A stretch of 64,000 nucleotides of DNA, from the NCBI GenBank assembly GCA_030068145.1, contig JAPJBO010000086.1, forward strand, positions 191,001 to 255,000, written 5' to 3'. The DNA comes from Diplonema papillatum. Lineage: Eukaryota; Euglenozoa; Diplonemea; Diplonemida; Diplonemidae. The notes under the pieces were generated by a model. The model saw only the letters and a list, made by a program, of their open reading frames with translations, did not search any database and had not been told where the DNA came from. Positions 1-8,899 of this stretch are shown here, piece by piece; the first letter of the stretch is position 1, and every line of letters starts with the position of its first letter. The position numbers and the translations under genes are program-made.

Positions 1-78
1 CTTGCCTTCATCGCCAAAAATTGTCGATCAACCCAATTTCTTATGTTGGTTGTCGGAAGCTTTGCAAAGGAGCCTGTG

Positions 79-690
79 CCCTGGGACGTTTTCTGCGCGT
101 ATGACCAACGAATGCCAATTCAGAAGCGGGCTGCATCGGTGTTGGAGTCTCTCTCGCAGGCTACTTCATGTGGGCCCTGCAATTGACGAACACCGGGCAT
201 CTCTTGCTCGATGCTTGAGGGCTCAACGTGTGTGAACGGATGCCGACAGCGTTGTTTTGTTTGTTTTGAGTCGGTTGCCCAACACCTTTGGACACGGCCA
301 ACTACCGTGGCACACAGGCAACAACACCCAGCACTTTGCCGTGTTAGTTCAGCCAGCTACCCAAAACCAGTCCCAAAAAAAGCCCTGGGACGTTTTCTGT
401 GGCTGCCGACAGCGTTGTTTCGTTTGTTTTGAGTCGGTTGCCCAACACCTTTGGACACGGCCAACAACCGTGGCACACAGGCAACAGCACCCAGCACTTT
501 GCCGTGTTAGTTCCACCAGCTACCCAAAACCAGTCCCAAAGCCCTGGACGTTTCCTGTGGCTGCTTGTGAAGTGAGCTAGCATCGGAGCTGGAGTCTCTC
601 CCTCGCAGGCTATTTCGTGTGGGCCACGCTTCGAGACACGGCCAGCACCCGGCACTTTGCAGTGTTAGTTCAGCGAGCAACCCAAAACCA
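79..690. repeat. Nested tandem repeat upstream of the alpha2/delta-like gene
   Basis: A segment of about 162 bp is repeated: the words gtcggttgcccaacacc near 270 and 432 mark two nearly identical units, and ccctgggacgttttctg begins units at 79, 384 and (slightly changed) 542. The outer parts, about 134-210 and 580-660, are also copies of each other. One word shared by the two inner units, gagtcggttgcc followed by caaca, also occurs inside the downstream coding region near 1288, where it encodes FESVAN. The array may therefore contain decayed pieces of the gene's 5' coding region. No convincing gene is seen here. The A-rich stretch 740-940 and the A-run just before 1045 are simple sequence. 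Confidence 0.75.
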
Positions 691-1044
691 ACCTCTCAGG
701 GACACGCGAAATGAGGGCAACAGATCAAGAGGCCTTCTGAAGCGCAAGGGGACTCGCAAAAAAAAGAAAAAAAAAAAAAAAAAACGCCGGAAGCGGGAAG
801 AAAAGAAAACACAAAAAGGAAGAATTCGTCAAAACGCCGCAAGAAAATTGTCGACCGCACGCACACAAAAAAGACCGTACCATCCGGGACCGTCGGACAT
901 ACATATCGAAAAGAAAGAAAAAAAAAAAAGAAAACGCTAACCCAAACAACTTCCGCCGGTAGAGAAACCTTGCCTAAAGAAATCAACTGCCTTCGGGCAG
1001 GCTAGTCTGACAACTAGTTGTCGTCGGGGGAAAAAAAAAAAAAA

Positions 1045-4000
1045 ATGTTTCCACTCCCGCGACTCGCCCTCTGCGCCCTCTGCGCCGCGTGCGCGGCGGG
1101 GGCGGCGCCGGTGGACGAAGTCGTGAAGTGGGCGAACTCGATCTCGGCGAACGTCGACTCCTTGCTGCAGGAGGCCGGCGGGTACAGCATCGTGGACCGT
1201 GCGCTGACCGACGCGGCGTGGCGCCGCGAGCGGATGCCCGCCGGCGAGGCGGCGGCGGAGGCCCGCAAGGCGCTGTTCCGCATGTTCGAGTCGGTTGCCA
1301 ACATCGCGAAGAACCTCAAGAGCAACGCCGAGCAGGGCGTCGAACTCGGCTCGTTCCAGCGGGAGTACTGGGACGCCGACGGCTTCCGCGAGCGCGTCAT
1401 GCCTCTCGGCATTAAAGCGATCACCCCCGTCCCCGAAGCCGCGTGCACCGTGGAAGAGGCGGCCAGGTACGACGGATACGTCAACTTCGACACGTCGGCC
1501 GTCAAGCTCTCGACCTCGTCGCGGCGGTCCGAGGCTCGGCTGGGCGCCTTCATCGAGTGGTCGGCTATTTTGGACTCGGTCTTCAAGTCGATGCGGCTGC
1601 GCTCGGACAGCATTTTGAACCAGTGGGCCGCCGACGCCTCGGGTGCCGTGCGCTTCTACCCCGGCAGGGCGTGGCCGCGGAACGCGATGGGCGCGCCGAA
1701 GGTCTTCGAGGCCGCGGAGCAAGCGTGGTGGGGCGAACGGGCGGCGTCGCGGAACGTCGCGATCGTCGTCGACGGCAGCGGGTCAATGGGACGGCCCGCC
1801 CGGTGGCGGGCCGCGGTCGCTGCGGTCGCCCGTGTGCTGGCGAGGCTCAGCGAGGCGGACAACTTCGCGGTTCTGCTCGCCACCGCTTCCCACCAAGCCG
1901 CGCACCACCAGGTCTTCCCCCTCCCGCCCGTCACGTACGCCCCCTGCAGAACGTCCACACTCCTCCCGGCCACACCATCTCGCAGGGCTGAAGCGCTGCG
2001 CGCGCTGACCGGCCACACCCCCCGCGGCTCCACAGCCCCCCTCCCCGCCCTCCGGCAAGCCGCCGTCCTCGCGCAGCTTCGCAGCTCACCCTCGCCCCCG
2101 TCCCCCTGCGCGCAGGCCATCGTTTTCGTGACCGACGACGCGCCGTCCGACCCCGAAGCGCACTGCGGCGCGGGGTCGTACACCGAGGACGGTGCGTGGA
2201 CGGCCCCGCCGCTCTGCAACCTCACCGCCTCGCTCACTCAGTCAGCCGTCGAAGACGTCCTCTCCGGCGAAGACTTCGAGGGCAAGCTGTTCAGCATCGT
2301 GGTCCGCCCGGAAGTTCAATCGTACGCCACCGCGTCCAGCGCCGCGTGCGCCTTCGGCGGGGCCAGGATGGTCGTCTCCGGCCCCGCGGAAACGGACGGC
2401 AGCCTCGGGCCCGTTTTCGCGTGGCTCTCGTCGTTCCCGCGGGCGGACGGCGTCGCGTGGACGTCGCCGCACCCCGACGCGTTTGGCACGGGGCTCCGCG
2501 TGCTGGCAGCGACCCGCCCGTTCTTCCAAGGCGGCGCCTTCCGCGGCGTCGTGGGAGCGAGCCTGCCGGTGGCCGAAGTGCAGCGTGTTTTCGCCGAGCT
2601 CCGACCGCACGCCCACGGCTACTTCTTCCTTGCGAACGCGAAGGGCGAGGCCGTCGTACACCCGTACGCAAGCCAGCCGCCACGCGGCGCGGCGGCGGCG
2701 GGCGTCGATCCGCTAATCGAAGAGCTCGAGACAACAGCCAACGCTGCCGGAGTCGTGTCGCCCAGCGGGTTTGCGGCGTTCATCCGGTCCGTGCTCGCGG
2801 GCGCCGACGGGCAGGCCGTCATGCACGGGCCGGTGAGGAGGGCGAAGGGGGAGGCGTGGCAAGGGTACGACGTCGTGACCCTCGAAAAAAGCTACGCGTG
2901 CACGTCTGTTCCGGAGACCGGGTTCTCGGTCTGCTGGGTCAACCACACAGCGCCCGGCGGGTTCCGGTACTGGCTGCCGAAGGACGAGAGCCTCGCGCTC
3001 TACGGGGCCGGCGGGAACGAGGTGCCTGCGGTGTTCCACAGGGTCGACCTGTATCCGAAGGAGACGCTCGAGCGGCACGGGCTGCGGGCGGCGGTGAACG
3101 CGTCCGGGAGGGCGGAGATCGCCGGGAAATCGGGGTATTTCCCGCGGAAGTCGTGCTTCTGCGGCGCGGGGGCCGCCCTCGGTGCCGCGCCGCCGACGCC
3201 GGCCGCCGTCGCGTACGTCCACGAGCAGATAACGGAGCTCGGCGCGCCGGCGGCGTGCGAGCAGGATTCCGAACCGTTCCAGCTGACCCCGCGCTGCGTG
3301 CGAGACATTCGGGCGTCGGCGGAGGCTGTGTACGGCCCGTGGGAGGCGGCTCACGCGACCACCTTCGGCACGTTCATCCACGACCAGTTGCTGGAGCGGC
3401 GGCTAGTGTCCTACGAAGGCACCGTCCTGACGATGCCCGCCGGGGCTCAGCCGTCGTCCTTGGTTCCGGAAGCATTGCCCGGGTACCAATCCGCCCTGCA
3501 CGATCCCACCATCATCCACATCTCCGCCCCTCGATTCGACGTGTTGTCCGACGTTCCGGTCATGTTCGCGAGCAAAGCGATCATGAAGGTCGAGGACGTC
3601 CTCAGCAACACCTCGTGCTCGTCCCACGTTGAGTGCCTCTCCGGCTCCGTGCAGGCGGCGTGCCTCCCCCGGGGCATCTGCAGCTCGATGGTGTCCGTCG
3701 GCGTCCTCTCCGTCAAGTTCCCGACGCGGTCGTGGAAAGCGGCGGTCCAAGCGCTGACGGCAGAAGACGCGCCCTCCTTGTCGTGCGGGGCCGCGTACCC
3801 CTGCCAGCACCCGCGGCTGGGGTCCGTCGCGCAGTGCGAGACGCGCTGCTACGTCGTCGACTCGTCCGGTGTCGTGCTCTACAATTCTTCTGCGTCGTGG
3901 CCCCAGCAGAACCGAACGCTCGCCGTGGCTTTGTCGTCGACCGAGGGGGAGCTGATGAGGCAGCTGCTGTATGGGATCAGGGGGTTCAACAAAAAGGAGG

Positions 4001-4506
4001 TGGCGCGACCGGACGGGGAGTGCCCGGTCACAGACAACTGGCGGCTGTGGCAGATGAAGGCCCGGAGGGAGGCGGCCGACTGGGACGTGACGCAAGCGGA
4101 TGCGCGGCGCAAAGCGTCGTTTCGCTCGCAGGAGACGATCGAGCCGTGCGCGAAGTTGGAGAGCTTCTACACGCTGAACCCGGCGGTCTTCAGCACGGCG
4201 CGGCAGGGCGTGTTGGACGACGGATGCGTCATCGGCAGCTACGCCGCGGCGCTCATACCGAAAACCAACGCGGTGTTCGTCGCGCTGTGGAACTACTCCA
4301 GCCACATCGGCCAGCGGACCGGCGGCACCATGGCGGCGCCCCGCGACTTCGGCTGCTCCGCAAGGAACACCCTGCACGCCGTCGGCTCTGTCCCGGTCGG
4401 CAACCTCAGCTGCCCCCTCGCCGAATACCCCAGCCGTGTCACTGTCGGGCAGCAAACTTGCGGCAATATTTCCTCTTTCCCGTGTGCTGCCCGGGAACCA
4501 GGCTGA
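1045..4506 (+). CDS. VWA/Cache-domain secreted protein, calcium-channel alpha2/delta-like
   Basis: Single open exon of 1153 residues. The ATG at 1045, just after an A-run, is preferred because it opens a signal peptide (MFPLPRLALCALCAACAAG). Residues of about 30-200 resemble the VWA_N region of alpha2/delta subunits: a WSAILDSVFK-like helix, then GAVRFYPGRAW. A von Willebrand A domain follows, with the MIDAS motif DGSGS at 243-247 (AIVVDGSGSMG). Around 470-560 is a Cache-like sensor segment (YFFLANAKGEAVVHP), then a Cys-rich ectodomain with many potential N-glycosylation sites. In the known family such proteins are extracellular partners of voltage-gated Ca channels, or related Cache/VWA receptors; binding to a channel here is inference. 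No C-terminal membrane segment or GPI signal is visible before the TGA, so a downstream exon may be missing or the protein may be secreted. GC content is much higher than in the flanks. A decayed copy of the 3' end lies about 320 bp downstream. Confidence 0.85.
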   Translation: MFPLPRLALCALCAACAAGAAPVDEVVKWANSISANVDSLLQEAGGYSIVDRALTDAAWRRERMPAGEAAAEARKALFRMFESVANIAKNLKSNAEQGVELGSFQREYWDADGFRERVMPLGIKAITPVPEAACTVEEAARYDGYVNFDTSAVKLSTSSRRSEARLGAFIEWSAILDSVFKSMRLRSDSILNQWAADASGAVRFYPGRAWPRNAMGAPKVFEAAEQAWWGERAASRNVAIVVDGSGSMGRPARWRAAVAAVARVLARLSEADNFAVLLATASHQAAHHQVFPLPPVTYAPCRTSTLLPATPSRRAEALRALTGHTPRGSTAPLPALRQAAVLAQLRSSPSPPSPCAQAIVFVTDDAPSDPEAHCGAGSYTEDGAWTAPPLCNLTASLTQSAVEDVLSGEDFEGKLFSIVVRPEVQSYATASSAACAFGGARMVVSGPAETDGSLGPVFAWLSSFPRADGVAWTSPHPDAFGTGLRVLAATRPFFQGGAFRGVVGASLPVAEVQRVFAELRPHAHGYFFLANAKGEAVVHPYASQPPRGAAAAGVDPLIEELETTANAAGVVSPSGFAAFIRSVLAGADGQAVMHGPVRRAKGEAWQGYDVVTLEKSYACTSVPETGFSVCWVNHTAPGGFRYWLPKDESLALYGAGGNEVPAVFHRVDLYPKETLERHGLRAAVNASGRAEIAGKSGYFPRKSCFCGAGAALGAAPPTPAAVAYVHEQITELGAPAACEQDSEPFQLTPRCVRDIRASAEAVYGPWEAAHATTFGTFIHDQLLERRLVSYEGTVLTMPAGAQPSSLVPEALPGYQSALHDPTIIHISAPRFDVLSDVPVMFASKAIMKVEDVLSNTSCSSHVECLSGSVQAACLPRGICSSMVSVGVLSVKFPTRSWKAAVQALTAEDAPSLSCGAAYPCQHPRLGSVAQCETRCYVVDSSGVVLYNSSASWPQQNRTLAVALSSTEGELMRQLLYGIRGFNKKEVARPDGECPVTDNWRLWQMKARREAADWDVTQADARRKASFRSQETIEPCAKLESFYTLNPAVFSTARQGVLDDGCVIGSYAAALIPKTNAVFVALWNYSSHIGQRTGGTMAAPRDFGCSARNTLHAVGSVPVGNLSCPLAEYPSRVTVGQQTCGNISSFPCAAREPG

Positions 4507-4721
4507 CGTCGTTCCAACGTCTACCGTTCCCGATCGGGTGGTCCGTAGCATACACGCGAAACCGCAAGCTAGCACAGTGCATTGCTGCTAGTAGATGTCA
4601 TTGACGTCGAAAACCAAGCAGTAGTGGCATTGCACCACGCGACAGCAATCCAGCGCTGCCATGTCCATCAGCCGGCGCACTTGAGGCAGCCTTTGTAGCT
4701 TTGAAGGCTCTGCTCGTAGCC

Positions 4722-4875
4722 CGTCGTAGGCTGCCCGCTGTGCCGAGTACCCAAACTGTGCGACAGTCCCGTGTGGTCGTATTTCCTCTTTCCCGTGAGC
4801 TGCCGCGGGAACCAGACGACCACGACGGTATGATGCCTTCCCAACGTCTACTACTAATGAATCGGCGGTCTCAGC
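4722..4875 (+). pseudogene. Decayed echo of the alpha2/delta-like gene 3' end
   Basis: About 150 bp resembles the end of the preceding gene (about 4410-4550). Shared words in the same order include tgccgagtaccc (gene: cgccgaatacccc), tttcctctttcccgtg, gggaacca and caacgtctac. Spacing is conserved and the copy has substitutions and small gaps. It carries no useful reading frame and fits a decayed partial tandem duplication. Confidence 0.55.
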
Positions 4876-6186
4876 ACCGCATGGAAAGTCGAACTGGAGG
4901 AGGGGTGTATTCCGGGCCTCCGTGCTCTTCGGATATAGGGGCCGTGTCTGAACAATCGGGCAAGAAACTCAGGGGGGGGCAGCTAAGTAGGTCTCCGGCT
5001 GAAGGTGCGCGCCGGCCATGAGGATGCGATACTGTATCGCCTCGTTTGGCTGCGCGGGGTTCCCGACCGTCCGTTCATGCCGAAAGTCACCTGCGAGACT
5101 TTAGCATCCCGGAGTTTCAAACAGTAGTACAGAGGTTTTCAAAAGTCCCGGTCGTCATCTCAGTATTCACATTGGTACTGCCAAGCGTTTGTCCGCATGT
5201 AGGCAGACGGGGCGGGACCGAGATGTTCGACGTCTCAGCCAACATTCTAAGCAGGCCTAAACTGCACACCGTTGTGTGAGTGAGATGAGGGTTGCTTGCC
5301 ACGGGTTCACGGATGATGCTCGTTGGGCTGCCGACGCTCACATTCAAAAGTTTCTCTCCTCAGCCTTTTTAATTTGAGTCCCAGCTCACGTCACCGAGGC
5401 CGACTGATTCGGCGAGAAAAGAAGACGCAGAAACGCGCGCGCCCAGAAGGTTCGAGGGCCCCGAGCGACTGCCTTGGCAGAACTGCCGGCGGAAAGACCC
5501 AAGAAAAAGCACGCAGCGTCGAAGAATGAAGCTGGGTATCACTGGCCTGGCCTCATCTTCGTGCGCCACACTTCGGACGACGTTGTCAAGCGCTAGCTAC
5601 TGACTATTGCAAGCCTATTATCCGCCACCGAGCAAACAGAAGACGCTCGAGACGCAAACGCAGACGAGACCCGTGACGAAAGACGGAAAGTAAACAGCGC
5701 GCGGATCGATCACCATGGAAGACGTGGTGAGGGCGGTTGAGAAGCTGAGCCGAAGCCGACGTCAACCCACCCGGAAGGGCTCTGCACCCAAGTGTTCAGC
5801 TCAGGAAGGAGAACGCAGAGTGTTTCTAAGCCGGTCCAAGCTCTCCTATGAGACGGTATACAGCAGTATACTATGACGTCCGAAGTTAGAATGCAGAGTA
5901 TCTGTAGCGATGGCCTGCATTAGTCACGAGGCACCGGAGTATGCTGTGAAAGACAGCGGCTGAAAAGTATATCATATAATAACTCCGTCAGGCAACTGAC
6001 TGAGCGAACTCCGCACTGCAGTTGCAGAGCTATGCGGCACCAACAGCGAAAAAGTAACCTCATGCTGAACACCACACGGAACCACAAAGCTCTGCAGGTA
6101 ACCTTTGGGCTTATACGGGGAGGGGAGGGGACAAATACGGGCATACACGGCCTGAAAGCGCTGCCGAAGATACAGTTGCTCCCTCG
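4876..6186. other. Intergenic spacer without a supported gene
   Basis: Moderate-GC spacer. An ATG at 5715 in a good context (caccatgg) opens only 54 codons (MEDVVRAVEKLSR...) before a stop and has no recognisable domain, so it is not called. The phrase caggcaactgactgagcga at about 5992 also occurs near 19668 and, altered, near 38334, so it belongs to a dispersed repeat. Confidence 0.5.
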
Positions 6187-7066
6187 ATGGACACGACGCA
6201 GAAGCAGCTTGTCGCGCGTGAAGCAGTGCAGCGACTCATTTGCCAGTGCGGCACAGCGGACAGAGTGAAGGACGTTTTGCGGTCCCTCCGACGGCTTGCC
6301 GAGTACGGCGGTAGCGGCAGCGTGGCTGACCGCAGGATCGACACCACCGCCGAGGGCTTCGCCAGCAGAGTAGGCGCAGTTCCGGCTGGTCGGGAGCTAG
6401 TCGCGTTGCTCGGTTTCTGGGATCGCGACGGCGAAGGTATGTTTTTCCTTTTTTGTGTCTAACAAATGCATTTTGTCAAGAACAACAACCGGTCAGTATA
6501 GCCCACTTGTCTTTTTCACCAGACGGTTTTTGTTCTTGACGAATAGCATTTGTTTGTGCGCACTTCTTCGATGAACAAAACTAACGGGAGTGAGGATAGT
6601 ACGCTGCCATGATGCCGTTACCCACTTGAAGTCCTTAACTGAAACACACGCACACCGCACAGATTCAGGGACGCTACGTATCCGCGCTGGCCAAGTCAGC
6701 GATCCCGAGGTCGTGTCTGTGATAGACTCGGCCCTTCAAAAGTACGCGCCGAAAGACACGGCCCCCGTGCACGCAGCGGTGCCACGGTCGCCGGGCGCGG
6801 GGCAGTCAGCGCGCCATCCGAGGAGCAGGCCGGGGGCGAAGGGCATCCGGAACCCGCTCACAAAGCGGCTCCCTACCGTGGCCACCGCCGAGGCCGGCAC
6901 GGCGGGTCTGACGGACACAATCCTCGCATCTCTTCAGGACGGCTCGTCGTTCGTGTGCGAGCACTGCCGCGGCGTCGCGGCCATCGACCGATACGAGCAG
7001 CACATGAAGTACTGGTGCCCAGTCTCATCGTCATCCGCGACGGACGAAGGCGAAAGCTGTTGCTGA
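6187..7066 (+). CDS. PUB-domain protein with C-terminal C2HC zinc finger (2 exons)
   Basis: Exons 6187-6436 and 6669-7066 are joined in phase 1 across a gtatgt...ttcag intron and give 215 residues. Residues of about 8-95 match the PUB/PUG fold: a helical start (ALREA-like register, AREAVQRLICQC), then ELVALLGFWDRDGEG continuing across the splice to TLRIRAG, the strand that follows the LGF motif in PUB domains. PUB domains bind the C-terminal tail of p97/VCP (Cdc48), so a role in ubiquitin-p97 processes is likely from family knowledge. A basic, low-complexity linker follows. Near the C-terminus CEHC...H...C (FVCEHCRGVAAIDRYEQH, then WC) has the spacing of a C2HC finger, possibly ubiquitin-binding. 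The splice is supported by domain continuity and frame. The intron contains a 33-bp imperfect inverted repeat. Confidence 0.75.
6459..6556. repeat. Intronic inverted repeat (33-bp arms)
   Basis: The left arm 6459-6491 (core aacaaatgca, tgtcaagaacaa) and right arm 6524-6556 (core ttgttcttgacg, gcatttgttt) are imperfect reverse complements with about six mismatches around a 32-nt loop. They would form a strong hairpin in the PUB-gene intron. A related left-arm sequence (gtgtctatcaaatgcaattt) occurs in another intron at 20347, which suggests a MITE-like element. Confidence 0.75.
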
Positions 7067-7514
7067 CATCACGCCAAGCTAGCAATGAGTTATTTTGCGT
7101 ACATGAACCACATGGATTGGCATGCGTTTACAGCAAACTAGCAGAATCAATCATCGCCTTCCTCCTCGTTGAAACCACCTGATTTCCCAGTCCAGAGGCT
7201 TTTCCTCGAAACCAGCGGATTCTTCAGTAGAGAATGTCCTCCGTGCGCGTGAACATTTTGACCGTTCGCCCAGCAATCAACACAAAATCCCGTTCCGGGC
7301 AACGAAAAACAACTGAAAACCTCGCACTAAACAGCGCTGCAGGACGTCAGCAAAATGCAGCGCGGACGGCAGTATTCTCATAGCTTAATTCCTCCTGCGT
7401 GTTTTCGTGTGAGCGCACTATCGTGTGCACATCAACGTTCTGATTACTGCACTGCTTCAACAAAAAAAAAAACAAAAAATGCAACTAGCTTACTAGCTTA
7501 CGCAAACGGCATCA
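7067..7514. other. Spacer downstream of the PUB gene
   Basis: AT-richer than the exons, with no recognised domain or long biased reading frame. It contains a short A-run near 7463. Confidence 0.4.
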
Positions 7515-7832
7515 TGGGTTCTCGTGACTCGAGTCGTGAGTTGTGCATCTCTGGATTTTCGTGGGGTCCGGCGGAAGACTACGTAAACAAGACGTATCGT
7601 TTTCAGACGCTGTCTTTTTGCTGGGTTCTCGTGACTCGAGTCGTGAGTTGTGCATCTCTGGATTTTCGTTGGGTCCGGCGGAAGACTACGTAAACAAGAC
7701 GTATCGTTTTCAGACGCTGTCTTGCTGGGTTCTCGTGACTCGAGTCGTGAGTTGTGCATCTCTGGATTTTCGTTGGGTCCGGCGGAAGACTACGTAAACA
7801 AGACGTATCGTTTTCGGACGCTGTCTTGCTGA
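7515..7832 (+). repeat. Three tandem copies of a 104-109-bp unit
   Basis: Units begin at 7516, 7623 and 7727 with gggttctcgtgactcgag and are almost identical. They differ by small indels in the gctgtcttttt/gctgtctt end. Each unit contains the palindrome gactcgagtc. High identity points to recent amplification. The open frames across it are repeat artefacts. Confidence 0.9.
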
Positions 7833-8029
7833 TGTTTGTCGAAGGTCACCTGGAGACTCCCAAAGGAGTTCCAAGTGCGCTCCCTCACCGAATTGGTGGC
7901 AGTTTTCGCTGACTGCCAAAATCCATCGCGGGGCGCCGAGCTGCGGCAAAAAAACCATTTGAAGCCCGACGCAGCCGAATTGTTGTCTAGCCCTGTCTCC
8001 CAAACCAGAACACATCACGGCGTAGTGCA

Positions 8030-8175
8030 TTTGTACTGGCGGGAACATTTCCGGAACGACGGTTGCACATGAAAGAGAAACCGAAGCCACCGAAAAAGTG
8101 CTAATATACAGGAACCCCCCCGAGGTTTGTACCCTGTACACGCGAAGCACAAGAACACACTTTTTTGCCTTATCA
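8030..8175. repeat. Dispersed repeat shared with the sulfotransferase intron
   Basis: The segment (ggaacatttccgg, catgaaagagaaa, gccTgtacacgcgaag-like words) recurs with the same order at about 14697-14830 inside the sulfotransferase intron. It is one of several dispersed families in introns and spacers of this window. The remainder of 8176-8899 shows no supported gene. Confidence 0.7.
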
Positions 8176-8899
8176 CTTTCATCACCTTTAGTCGGTTGAT
8201 GCTGCGTCCGTTACTTCTCGTTTATCAGTGCACTCCGGAAATGTTCTTTTCGCAACAGCAGCTCGTGAGGGAACGAAAGTGAAACAGCCATGGACAACAC
8301 ACGTTCTCTTGGTCCCTAGAGTGAGCTCTTCTTCTCCTTGCCTCCTTTTCTTGCCTTAGTTTATTTAAGCAAGCGTAGGGCCCCCCCTCCCCGTTGTCAG
8401 ACTTCTCCATTTACACGCTCTCCGTCCCCGCTGCAGAGGTGCATAAGTGCGGCTCGTTCCTCGTTGTGTCTTGCCTTTTCCTTTGCTGGCTTGCAAGCCC
8501 CAGAGGGCAGCGCGTCACCCCCCAGAGAAACCTCGAAAGACGACAGACAACGCTGCGGTTCTCTGGGTTTCCAACAGCAACAGAACTACGCATTTCTTGG
8601 ATGGTCACCTTGACGCACCCGAGGTATTTTAGTGTACCTTGACTCTCTCTACTTCTCTCTCGGAAAGGTCAGCGCTGTAGCGATGGCTACGAGAACACAC
8701 ATACAGGTGGCCCTGGGACTGCTAAGGCGTGACTACCCCGTCCCTCCCAGGAAGCCACCCCGCATCTAGCCTGGCCCACGCCCTTTGGCTTGTTTTGATG
8801 TGTTCTCTCTGAACTTCTTACCTGGGGCGTATTTGGGCCGTGTGGAATGCAACCCAGCGACAGGAAGAAAACAAGCCTGCGAGAGGGGGAGTGTGCGAT

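Noticed and set aside
5715-5879. 54-codon frame MEDVVRAVEKLSR with good start context
   Set aside because: Short, without a domain or a visible downstream exon; could be a first exon but nothing supports it.
6187-6462. PUB exon 1 read straight through to the TAA at 6460
   Set aside because: The read-through adds an unrelated MFFLFCV tail, whereas splicing at gtatgt restores the PUB strand TLRI in phase.
7836-8072. 78-codon frame after the 107-bp tandem repeats
   Set aside because: Lacks an ATG start and known domain and runs into a dispersed repeat.
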